The notes beneath the pieces are model-generated. The model searched no databases. It was given only the letters and a program-made list of their open reading frames with translations, and had not been told where the DNA came from. From Robiginitomaculum sp. (GTDB taxonomy: Bacteria; Pseudomonadota; Alphaproteobacteria; Caulobacterales; Maricaulaceae): 5,383 nt of DNA. The position numbers were made by a program, and so were the translations under genes. The stretch's first letter is position 1; each line of letters starts with the position of its first letter. Shown in pieces: positions 1 through 5,383 of this stretch. Location: positions 11,734 through 17,116 of the forward strand of contig NVVU01000065.1 of the NCBI GenBank assembly GCA_002733485.1, written 5' to 3'.

Positions 1-11
1 ATAAAGAAAGT

Positions 12-1142
12 TCAGGCGCTCTGGCGCAGGCTGGGCGTTTTGACAAAAGACGGCTGCCAGGCCTTGCCAACATCCCGGGCATCCAGAATGCGGCGAATGG
101 CGATTTCGTCGGCCACTTCATTGGTCGCCCGTCTGGTTTTCAGCGACTGATCGATGATTTCGCCAACCGTGTCTTCCATCTGCTTGATTTTATCACGCAC
201 CCATTCATGGTTTACCTGTCCCTTGGTTTCGGGGGCGATGTTGATCACCCCACCTGCATTAATCACATAATCGGGGGCATAAAGGATGCCGCGCTCCATC
301 AGTACCGTGCCCAGACCATCATGGCTAAGCTGGTTATTGGCGGAGCCGGCAATCACCTTCACGGCCAGCGCATTTATGGTGTCATCGTTAATGATGGCAC
401 CACGCGCGCACGGTGCAAACACATCCGCCTTGATACCAACAATGGCATCCGTATCCACAATTTTTGCGTCAAACAATCGCGCCGCGCGGGCCGTGGTTTC
501 GGGCATAATGTCGGCCACAATTAGCCGCGCACCTGCCGCATGCAAGTCTTCACATAAACGCCACCCAACCTTGCCAAGCCCTTGTACAGCAACGGTAAGG
601 CCAGTAAAGCTGTCGGTATCCAAGGCCCGTCGCACACAGGCGCGAATGCCCAGAAACACCCCTTCGGCGGTTAGCGGAGACGGATCTCCCATACCCCCAT
701 GACTGGCATCCAGACCGACCACATAATCAGTTTCCTGGGCCATATTTTCGGCGTCCTCGACACTGACATTCATGTCCTCGGCTGCGATATAACGCCCACC
801 CAGCGATTGCACCGCCCGGCCAAAGGAGCGAAACAGTGCGGCGCGATCCTCGCCTTTGTGCTGTGGGTCACCACCCCAGCTTTCGGGGGGAATAATCACC
901 GATTTTCCGCCGCCCAGCTCCAGCCCGGCCAATGAGTTTTTAAAGCTCATACTCCGAGACAGGCGCAAAACATCCGTCAGTGCCTCATGCGAACTGGCAT
1001 AATTGACCACGCGACAGCCGCCCAGCGCCGGTCCCAACACCGTCGAATGGATGGCGATAATGGCCTGCAGTCCAGTGGTTTCATCAGAAAAATAATGAAC
1101 TGAATCGTGATGCAAAAACGCATCATTATCAAAAACGCTCAT
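12..1142 (-). CDS. Leucine dehydrogenase (Glu/Leu/Phe/Val dehydrogenase family), 376 aa
   Basis: This cytoplasmic enzyme is expected to deaminate L-leucine, and probably valine and isoleucine, oxidatively and reversibly to the 2-oxo acid using NAD+, the entry step of branched-chain amino-acid breakdown. The N-terminal substrate domain shows the GGCR motif at residues 41-44, a first lysine at K68 (MSFKNS) and the catalytic lysine K80 in LGGGKSV, plus the conserved acidic AEDMNV at 121-126. The Rossmann domain starts near 182 with GLGKVG (188-193). The second strand ends in D211, which in this family usually signals NAD+ rather than NADP+. GSANNQL (266-272) and NAGGVIN (295-301) are further family motifs. 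The length and the K68/K80 spacing fit bacterial leucine dehydrogenases, and the gene looks intact. The start is the ATG at 1142, preceded by a purine-rich AGAGAG. Phenylalanine or valine dehydrogenase activity cannot be excluded by motif reading alone. Confidence 0.93.
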   Translation of the reverse strand: MSVFDNDAFLHHDSVHYFSDETTGLQAIIAIHSTVLGPALGGCRVVNYASSHEALTDVLRLSRSMSFKNSLAGLELGGGKSVIIPPESWGGDPQHKGEDRAALFRSFGRAVQSLGGRYIAAEDMNVSVEDAENMAQETDYVVGLDASHGGMGDPSPLTAEGVFLGIRACVRRALDTDSFTGLTVAVQGLGKVGWRLCEDLHAAGARLIVADIMPETTARAARLFDAKIVDTDAIVGIKADVFAPCARGAIINDDTINALAVKVIAGSANNQLSHDGLGTVLMERGILYAPDYVINAGGVINIAPETKGQVNHEWVRDKIKQMEDTVGEIIDQSLKTRRATNEVADEIAIRRILDARDVGKAWQPSFVKTPSLRQSA

Positions 1143-1202
1143 GGGCTTGCTCTCTCTACACGAACCGCCAGGGCGGCAAAATGCACCAGAGCCTTATTAT
1201 GA

Positions 1203-2150
1203 TTATATCAGCTCATCGGTGCGGGGTTTGATGACTTCTATTCGATAAACCGCCAGCGCGCCGCGCTCAAGTGCCTTGAGGCGATTTTTTGCTGTATTCC
1301 ACTCACATTTGAAATGATCCGCCACATTTTTCAGTGATCGCGATTGTTTCATTGCCTTAGACAAGGCCTCGTACTGATCTTCTGCCTTGTCCAAAGCCAA
1401 GCGCATCGCCCGCAAATGGGCGCCGGTGCGTTCCCTGACATTGCCAAGGGTAAAGCCATTGCGCCGCAAAATACTTTCTTGTTCATCCAGCCTTAGCCAT
1501 TGTGCGCTGGCCGATCCGCGGACCATCCAGCCATTGCGCACTTCGCGTGCAGGCAAGGTCGCCGAATCGATGGCCAGCTCTTCCAGGATCAGCGTGCCCC
1601 CCGGTTCCAGCGCCAAACGTGCCCAGCGTAACAAAGAGGATCCGGCCTGGGCAAACACGGGCTCCACGCCCAACAGGCAAGAACACCGTACCGGCGGTGG
1701 CAGCAAAACGCCCAGGTTAACTTCGTAAAATGTTTGATCAGAGGCCTGCGCCCGATCCTGTTCCAGCCGCCAGCGCGAAACATCGGAGCGCCAGTCAAAC
1801 TCGGTAATAGAGGCGGTTGGCACCTGGCGAGCAACACTTTGCCCCCAGGCCCCAAGACTGGCCCCCAGAATACCAATATGTGTGCCTTCACCAGCCTGCC
1901 AGGGCAAGGCATTTTCGCTGGCCTCATCATGCGGCCAGAGACGGCCCGGCCCCCAGAGCAGGTTGGCGGCCACCAAATGTGCCGGCCCTTTATAACGATC
2001 CTGCATAAGGTCACTGCGGTTTTCTTCGGGGGTTGCCGTCGCCTTTATCCTTGCCCTGGACTTGGCATTGACACTTGGCTTGGCCGGGGCGGCGCGCTTG
2101 CCCCATAACCCCTGAAACAGGTTCGCCGATTTTTTTGTAGACGTTTTCAT
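1203..2150 (-). CDS. Degenerate class I SAM methyltransferase-like protein, 315 aa
   Basis: I recognise a likely Rossmann methyltransferase fold but no substrate. Residues 1-45 are a basic, Lys/Arg/Ala-rich and probably disordered leader. The segment from about 54 to 72 (GPAHLVAANLLWGPGRLWP) resembles the start of alphaproteobacterial methyltransferase-like hypothetical proteins. HIGILGASLGAWG (91-103) sits where motif I would be, but it lacks the usual acidic residue and the clean GxGxG. TEFDW (116-120) could be the post-strand-2 acidic position. LEPGGTLILEEL (181-192) matches the typical 'kPGG' strand-5 region. The C-terminal part after the NGF at 231-233 is helical with a final beta-like stretch (LAVYRIEVI). 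The gene ends 60 bases before the dehydrogenase on the same strand, so readthrough transcription is plausible. It may be a methyltransferase with unusual cofactor contacts or a non-catalytic relative. The start ATG has only a G-run (GGGGG) very close upstream, so the exact start is moderately certain. Confidence 0.75.
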   Translation of the reverse strand: MKTSTKKSANLFQGLWGKRAAPAKPSVNAKSRARIKATATPEENRSDLMQDRYKGPAHLVAANLLWGPGRLWPHDEASENALPWQAGEGTHIGILGASLGAWGQSVARQVPTASITEFDWRSDVSRWRLEQDRAQASDQTFYEVNLGVLLPPPVRCSCLLGVEPVFAQAGSSLLRWARLALEPGGTLILEELAIDSATLPAREVRNGWMVRGSASAQWLRLDEQESILRRNGFTLGNVRERTGAHLRAMRLALDKAEDQYEALSKAMKQSRSLKNVADHFKCEWNTAKNRLKALERGALAVYRIEVIKPRTDELI

Positions 2151-2273
2151 ACCCCCGAAACTACACCAAAGGCGTAACCGCCACGTTGAGGGATATAGTT
2201 AAAAGGGGGTGAATACGAGCATGTTGTCTTACTTGCACAAAGCAGGCACAAGGGCATGACAAGGAGATACATT
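2151..2273. promoter_or_regulatory. Divergent intergenic region, probable promoters for both directions
   Basis: This 123-base region separates two divergently transcribed genes, so it should hold a promoter for each. The only AT-rich patch is around 2193-2204. It includes TATAGT at 2194-2199 on the plus strand, one mismatch from a -10 consensus, but no convincing -35 element lies 16-18 bases upstream. TTGAGG at 2186-2191 resembles a -35 box but has no good partner downstream. On the minus strand the same patch reads TAACTATAT. I see no clear operator palindrome. That the region is regulatory is inferred from gene arrangement; the individual boxes are weak. Confidence 0.4.
2261..2266 (+). promoter_or_regulatory. 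Ribosome binding site that fixes the acyltransferase start
   Basis: AAGGAG lies 7 bases before the ATG at 2274, a near-ideal Shine-Dalgarno sequence and spacing. An in-frame ATG at 2256 would place this sequence inside the coding region and has no comparable site of its own, so the 2274 start is preferred. Confidence 0.85.
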
Positions 2274-2996
2274 ATGCGCCGCGATGCCCGCCCCAAATGG
2301 CTTTATGATGCCCAAAACCGGTTCTGGGAATGGTGGACCAACCGCTTTGTTGTCCCGTATTTTGATGCGCTGGGCCCCCATGCCAAATTCATTGGTCCGC
2401 GCCATTTGCACCTTTTCGGGCGGGGCGTTTCTGCCGGGCGGGCACTGCATGTCATCGCCTCTGCCGATGCACCAGTGCGCCTTACCGTCTGGGCCACGCC
2501 AGAGAAAAACGGGAAGATCGTTCTTGGCGATTGCGTGTTGCTGACCGGTGGCACCCGCATTCTGGCGGCCAAAAATATCACCATTGGCGATGGTTGTATG
2601 CTGGCCCACAGCGTCACCGTGAGTGATTGTGACTGGCACGGCATTTATGACCGCACACAAATTGATGACAATGCCAAACCGGTCACCCTAGCAGACAATG
2701 TCTGGTTGGGGGATGGAGCCTTTGTTGGCAAGGGAGTCACCATTGGGCAGAACAGCATTGTTGGTGCCCGCGCCGTGGTCACGCGCGATGTGCCTGCCAA
2801 TGTGGTGGTGGCCGGCAATCCGGCGCGCGTGGTCAAGGAGCTGGAACCGGATGCCGAATATCGCACCCGCATGGACCTTCTGGCCGACCCGCCCGCCCTT
2901 GATCGCTATATGGACAAGGCCTATGAAGACATGTTGCAAAACAACACATTGCTGGACTGGCTGCGCAGCCGCATTGCCCCCGGCAAAAAGGATTAA
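2274..2996 (+). CDS. Hexapeptide-repeat (left-handed beta-helix) O-acyltransferase, 240 aa
   Basis: This is probably a cytoplasmic acetyl- or acyl-CoA-dependent O-acyltransferase of the maltose/galactoside acetyltransferase-like (WbbJ/NodL/WcaF-type) superfamily. Such enzymes modify sugars, polysaccharide or glycolipid precursors, or other small acceptors. Imperfect hexapeptide repeats run from about 82 to 168, for example IVLGDC, ITIGDG, VWLGDG, VGKGVTIGQN and SIVGARAVV. They end in the family's closing motif VVVAGNPARVVK (177-188). H122 in DWHGIY is the best candidate for the catalytic histidine that deprotonates the acceptor. The first 75 residues are rich in Trp and Phe (FWEWW at 18-22) and form an extra N-terminal region. 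The last 50 residues are helical. No signal peptide or membrane helix is visible. The gene sits 3 bases upstream of the M24 peptidase and probably shares its transcript. The acceptor cannot be read from the sequence. Confidence 0.85.
   Translation: MRRDARPKWLYDAQNRFWEWWTNRFVVPYFDALGPHAKFIGPRHLHLFGRGVSAGRALHVIASADAPVRLTVWATPEKNGKIVLGDCVLLTGGTRILAAKNITIGDGCMLAHSVTVSDCDWHGIYDRTQIDDNAKPVTLADNVWLGDGAFVGKGVTIGQNSIVGARAVVTRDVPANVVVAGNPARVVKELEPDAEYRTRMDLLADPPALDRYMDKAYEDMLQNNTLLDWLRSRIAPGKKD
2988..2992 (+). promoter_or_regulatory. Ribosome binding site of the M24 peptidase, inside the preceding gene
   Basis: AAGGA lies 7 bases before the ATG at 3000 and overlaps the Lys-Asp codons just before the acyltransferase stop TAA (2994-2996). 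This placement supports cotranscription and probably some translational coupling between the two genes. Confidence 0.75.
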
Positions 2997-2999
2997 GCG

Positions 3000-3059
3000 A
3001 TGATCAGCAAACGTGAACTTCTCGCCCTTGGCGGTACTGCCGCCGTATTAACTGCCTGC
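3000..3059 (+). other. Lipoprotein signal peptide (signal peptidase II type) of the M24 peptidase
   Basis: The first 20 codons encode K4-R5, a hydrophobic run L7 to A19 and an LTAC lipobox with the lipidated cysteine at residue 20. The following residues (KGAADSGNSG) are small and polar, as expected for a lipoprotein tether. The S3-K4-R5-E6-L7-L8 order is close to a Tat consensus but has only one arginine, so the export route (Sec or Tat) is undecided. Confidence 0.75.
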
Positions 3060-4253
3060 AAGGGGGCTGCCGATTCAGGGAATTCAGGCGCGCCCTCTTT
3101 GTCAAATCTGGCCAATAACGCCGTCCCCATCGGCGTAGTAGAACGCCAGTCGCGCATCGAAAAATTGCAAACCCTGATGCAACAAAATGGCATCGCCGCC
3201 CTGGTGCTGGAGGCCGGATCGGCGCTGGTATATTTTGCCGGTATCCGCTGGTGGCGATCGGAACGCTTTACCGGGGCCATTATCCCGGCGGCAGGGCAAA
3301 TGGCCGTCATCACCCCCTATTTTGAAGAACCATCGGTACGCGAAAGCATGACCTTTGGCGAGGATGTACGTACCTGGAACGAGCATGAGAACCCGTTTGC
3401 TCTGGTGGCTGGCGTGTTGGCTGACCGGGGCCTGAGCGGCGGAAAAATCGCCGTGGAGGAAACGGTTAGGTATTTCATTATTGACGGGATCAAAAAAGCC
3501 GCCCCCGCTTTTGAGATCACATCCGGCGCACCGGTCACGCGGGGCGTACGCATGTTCAAATCCCCGGCCGAGCTGGCCCTGATGCAAACTGCCAGCGATA
3601 TTACCATGGCCGCCTATAAATCCATCCATCCCCATATTGCAGCCGGCCAGAGCGCCCATGATATTTCCAATATGATGAGCGAGGCCACCCGCGCCCTTGG
3701 GGGCGAGGTACAGTTTTCCATGGTGTTGCTGGGTGAGGCCAGCGCCTACCCTCATGGATCAAAAAAGCCGCAAACCGTTCAGATGAGCGAGATTATCCTG
3801 ATGGATTGCGGCTGTTCTGTACATGATTACGAATCCGATATTTCGCGCACCTTTGTGTTTGGCGAACCCACCCAAAAACAGCGTAAAGTCTGGCAGACGG
3901 TGAAAAACGGCCAGGAACTGGCACTGGAAACCATGCAGATCGGCACCCCCGCCGGCAAAGTGGATGATGTGGTGCGAAACTATTACGAGCACGAAGGCTA
4001 TGGCCCCGGTTACAAGACTCCGGGCCTGTCACACCGCCTTGGTCATGGCATCGGCCTTGACGGGCACGAACCGGTGAATTTTGTCCATGGCGAAACCACG
4101 CCATTGGCCCCGGGCATGTGCTTTTCCAATGAACCGGGGATTTATATTTTTGGTGAATTTGGCGTGCGGCTGGAGGATTGCCTGCACATGACCGAAGAAG
4201 GACCAAAGCTGTTTAGCGCCCTCTCCCCCTCTATTGATGCACCGTTTGGGTGA
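3000..4253 (+). CDS. M24 family metallopeptidase (Xaa-Pro aminopeptidase-like), predicted lipoprotein, 417 aa
   Basis: This is predicted to be a dinuclear-metal peptidase of the pita-bread fold that removes N-terminal residues before proline or cleaves Xaa-Pro dipeptides. Residues 1-20 look like a signal peptide II leader: basic MISKR, a hydrophobic stretch, then the lipobox L17-T18-A19-C20. This would put the mature enzyme on a membrane facing the periplasm, and Lys at +2 fits outer-membrane sorting under the Lol rule. SKRELLA resembles a weak Tat motif with KR instead of RR. A linker is followed by a creatinase-like N-domain (about 45-180) and the catalytic domain (about 185-410). All five expected metal ligands are visible: D269, D280, H349, E378 (NEPG) and E392 (VRLED). 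H252 (YPHG) and H356 (GHE) fit the conserved catalytic histidines. The gene looks complete and active, and is tightly linked to the upstream acyltransferase gene. Dipeptidase or other M24 specificity remains possible. Confidence 0.9.
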   Translation: MISKRELLALGGTAAVLTACKGAADSGNSGAPSLSNLANNAVPIGVVERQSRIEKLQTLMQQNGIAALVLEAGSALVYFAGIRWWRSERFTGAIIPAAGQMAVITPYFEEPSVRESMTFGEDVRTWNEHENPFALVAGVLADRGLSGGKIAVEETVRYFIIDGIKKAAPAFEITSGAPVTRGVRMFKSPAELALMQTASDITMAAYKSIHPHIAAGQSAHDISNMMSEATRALGGEVQFSMVLLGEASAYPHGSKKPQTVQMSEIILMDCGCSVHDYESDISRTFVFGEPTQKQRKVWQTVKNGQELALETMQIGTPAGKVDDVVRNYYEHEGYGPGYKTPGLSHRLGHGIGLDGHEPVNFVHGETTPLAPGMCFSNEPGIYIFGEFGVRLEDCLHMTEEGPKLFSALSPSIDAPFG

Positions 4254-4413
4254 AATCCTACGAACTAATATCTGTTTTTAATGCACTTTTTCGTCATTCC
4301 GTCGAAAGACGGAATCCAGTACAGAGTCACGACTGGATCCCGATTTCCATCCGGATGACTACTATGTTCTTTCCCTTCAGCCTGAAGCAGCGATTAAGAT
4401 CACACTTACTCAC
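4254..4413. other. Convergent intergenic region containing a palindromic repeat
   Basis: These 160 bases lie between the plus-strand peptidase gene and the minus-strand membrane-protein gene, so both transcripts end here. The left part is AT-rich, the middle holds the composite palindrome at 4293-4359, and a small inverted repeat CTTCAG-C-CTGAAG sits at 4375-4387. No classical hairpin followed by a T-run is obvious in either direction. The palindrome is the best candidate for stopping or stabilising either transcript. A possible 79-codon frame starting at 4250 runs across the region but is largely repeat sequence, and I do not regard it as a gene. Confidence 0.6.
4293..4359. repeat. Composite palindromic dispersed repeat (GTCATTCC-type)
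   Basis: The element opens with GTCATTCCG and closes with CGGATGAC, which are imperfect terminal inverted repeats. The left half forms a perfect 8-bp hairpin, ATTCCGTC (4296-4303) with GACGGAAT (4308-4315), around a GAAA loop. An inner pair, ATCCAGT (4314-4320) with ACTGGAT (4332-4338), flanks an 11-base centre. The right half, about 4337-4356, is a decayed version of the same hairpin. This organisation matches the widely dispersed intergenic 'GTCATTCC...GGAATCCAG / CTGGAT...GGAATGAC' repeats known from many proteobacteria. It probably acts as a transcript-end structure or is a relic of a small non-autonomous mobile repeat. Copy number in this genome cannot be seen from one window. Confidence 0.75.
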
Positions 4414-5196
4414 TCATTTTGTTCTAAATTTTTCGATATTCTCAGAAACCTCATTAAGCCTCTCAAAAACCTGCTGCTCTGTTGAATGAATGGCATCTCT
4501 AGGACTAACTAGTGCTTGGTACACTAAGTTGGGACGTGCCCCATTTTCGATTAAGGCCTCAATTAACTTCTGATATGAAACAAGTTGTGTGTATAATGAG
4601 TCATGACCACCATCGATTGCCCAAAAAACGGGGCCGATAATATCCGCCAATTCTTCACAGTCGGAGCTTTGCGTGTATATAGCTTTGATGGCCTGTGCAG
4701 ATGCTTTCAATTGTGCCGTCGCGTCTTTTAAGGTATCCAAACTCTCCTCTAAATCAATTTCATCATGAATGCGTACATCTGCCTTTAAGAATGCATCTGA
4801 CGCGCAATCTTTTGCATTGGATGCCGTAGAATGAATAAGTTTAGAGGTGTCAATAATTCGTTCTTTCTCGGCAACTGTGATAAGGCGTTTCACTGGTTCC
4901 GACCTCGGGGAGTTGGGCAAATCAAAAGTTGGTTCTGGCTCAATTGATTTGTTGATTGGCGTTGGAGTTTTAATGGGAAATAACGCTCGCCAAGCAAATG
5001 CGCCGATGCTCAAAAATAAGATTATAGCCATCGTTGAGAATATCCCAACGAAAATTGATTCAGCAAAGTTCAAATTACCAAGAACTGTCACTTTGCTTGC
5101 TACTAATGATAAAACCATGGAAACGCCAGCAAAACCGGCACCCCAGCGAAGTATAATACCCAAGCCTTTGTCGGCTTTTTTTAGAAATTCCAACAT
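4414..5196 (-). CDS. Hypothetical two-helix inner-membrane protein with cytoplasmic helical domain, 260 aa
   Basis: I do not recognise this family. Two membrane helices are evident at about residues 12-34 (GIILRWGAGFAGVSMVLSLV) and 46-70 (ESIFVGIFSTMAIILFLSIG), joined by a short loop. Lysines before the first helix (K7, K8, K10) and basic residues after the second (R70, K76) suggest both ends are cytoplasmic. Residues 75-105 form a Pro/Ser/Glu-rich linker. From 106 to 260 the sequence is mostly charged and helical, including a possible coiled-coil stretch around 147-172 and a helical end (VFERLNEVSENIEKF). No catalytic motif is visible. The gene is strikingly AT-rich compared with its neighbours, which suggests transfer from elsewhere. 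The start ATG at 5196 has a weak AGG 8 bases upstream and an in-frame TAG at 5206-5208, so no longer ATG start exists. A structural, sensory or phage/defence-related role are all open. Confidence 0.7.
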   Translation of the reverse strand: MLEFLKKADKGLGIILRWGAGFAGVSMVLSLVASKVTVLGNLNFAESIFVGIFSTMAIILFLSIGAFAWRALFPIKTPTPINKSIEPEPTFDLPNSPRSEPVKRLITVAEKERIIDTSKLIHSTASNAKDCASDAFLKADVRIHDEIDLEESLDTLKDATAQLKASAQAIKAIYTQSSDCEELADIIGPVFWAIDGGHDSLYTQLVSYQKLIEALIENGARPNLVYQALVSPRDAIHSTEQQVFERLNEVSENIEKFRTK

Positions 5197-5287
5197 GCTT
5201 ACAGCCTATGCCACAATACTCCCCTTTTCGGAAGAAGATAATCGCCAAAGAAGCCCCAGTTCTTTCGAGAGAGACCTTATATTGCAT
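5197..5287 (-). promoter_or_regulatory. Leader region upstream of the membrane-protein gene
   Basis: This 91-base gap lies between the stop of the gene entering from the right edge and the start of the AT-rich membrane-protein gene, both on the minus strand. It should hold the promoter of the latter, or a terminator of the former, but I cannot assign convincing -35 and -10 boxes and see no terminator hairpin with a T-run. A short reading frame starting at 5287, directly after the upstream stop, overlaps the membrane-protein gene in another frame and looks fortuitous. Confidence 0.3.
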
Positions 5288-5383
5288 CTATCCCTTTTGC
5301 CCGCAGGGACGGTCCATCATGCGCGCGCGCCAGGCATGCAGATTGGGCAGTTCCTCTGCATCGGGTTTCCATTTGGCCACCCG
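5288..5383 (-). CDS. C-terminal end of a glutathione S-transferase-like protein (partial, 31 codons plus stop)
   Basis: The frame is open from the window edge to a TAG at 5288-5290 and carries only the protein's last 31 residues. They include LPNLHAWRARMMDRP, which resembles the final helices of the glutathione S-transferase C-terminal domain, where 'P.L..W..RM..RP' is a common ending. Such enzymes conjugate glutathione to electrophiles or act as thiol-dependent isomerases or reductases in the cytoplasm. The GC-rich composition matches the chromosome background rather than the adjacent AT-rich gene. The glutathione-binding domain lies outside the window, so subclass and integrity cannot be judged, and the identification rests on a short segment. 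Confidence 0.65.
   Translation of the reverse strand, partial: RVAKWKPDAEELPNLHAWRARMMDRPCGQKG

Noticed and set aside
1165..1176. CCGCC-AG-GGCGG inverted repeat between the methyltransferase-like and dehydrogenase genes
   Set aside because: The two-base loop leaves only about four usable base pairs, and no T-run follows on the minus strand, so it is not a credible terminator.
2256..2273. Alternative upstream ATG for the acyltransferase
   Set aside because: Starting at 2256 would bury the AAGGAG site at 2261-2266 within the coding sequence. The ATG at 2274 has ideal spacing from it.
3102..3755. 217-codon minus-strand reading frame opposite the M24 peptidase
   Set aside because: It is the antisense shadow of a gene with all catalytic residues intact. 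GC-rich codon bias commonly creates such long open frames.
4250..4489. 79-codon plus-strand reading frame overlapping the end of the peptidase gene
   Set aside because: It is mostly translated palindromic repeat and then runs antisense into the membrane-protein gene. It has low-complexity, non-protein-like content.
5162..5182. Plus-strand hairpin AAGCC-TTTGTC-GGCTT followed by a T-run, resembling an intrinsic terminator
   Set aside because: It lies inside the first codons of the minus-strand membrane-protein gene, where it simply encodes the Lys-rich N-terminus (KKADKGLG). The stem is only 5 bp and no plus-strand gene ends nearby. It could stop antisense readthrough, but I cannot support that.
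5075..5287. 70-codon minus-strand reading frame starting directly after the stop of the GST-like gene
   Set aside because: It overlaps the start of the better-supported membrane-protein gene in another frame, has no good ribosome binding site and shows no recognisable domain.

Overview
The window looks like ordinary chromosomal DNA from an alphaproteobacterium. The basis is codon use, a GC-rich coding background (36 and 41 G+C per 60 in two lines I counted by hand) and the protein families present. I cannot name the genus. One stretch, about 4254-5287, is clearly more AT-rich (21 and 24 G+C per 60 in two counted lines) and looks like a more recently acquired insert.

Layout. On the minus strand, 12-1142 encodes a complete Leu/Phe/Val/Glu-type amino-acid dehydrogenase, best read as leucine dehydrogenase. 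Just upstream of it on the same strand, 1203-2150 encodes a 315-residue protein with a degenerate S-adenosylmethionine methyltransferase-like fold. The 60-base gap and shared orientation allow cotranscription. A 123-base divergent region (2151-2273) separates this pair from a tight plus-strand pair. That pair is a left-handed beta-helix (hexapeptide-repeat) O-acyltransferase at 2274-2996, then, after a 3-base gap, an M24 family (Xaa-Pro aminopeptidase-like) metallopeptidase at 3000-4253 with a lipoprotein signal peptide. Both genes of the pair have good Shine-Dalgarno sequences. The second one lies inside the last codons of the first gene, so the two are very probably one operon.

After the peptidase comes a 160-base convergent intergenic region. 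It contains a composite palindromic repeat (about 4293-4359) of the dispersed GTCATTCC-type found in many proteobacterial genomes. Next, on the minus strand, is an AT-rich gene (4414-5196) for a two-helix membrane protein with a long cytoplasmic alpha-helical tail, which I do not recognise. At the right edge the GC-rich background returns with the last 31 codons of a minus-strand gene (5288-5383) whose ending resembles the C-terminus of a glutathione S-transferase.

Functionally, the dehydrogenase would feed branched-chain amino-acid catabolism. The acyltransferase and peptidase may act on envelope or imported substrates, but nothing in the sequence names them. I see no CRISPR array, tRNA, rRNA, transposase, integrase or recognisable defence system. 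The most unusual material is the AT-rich gene with its flanking palindrome.
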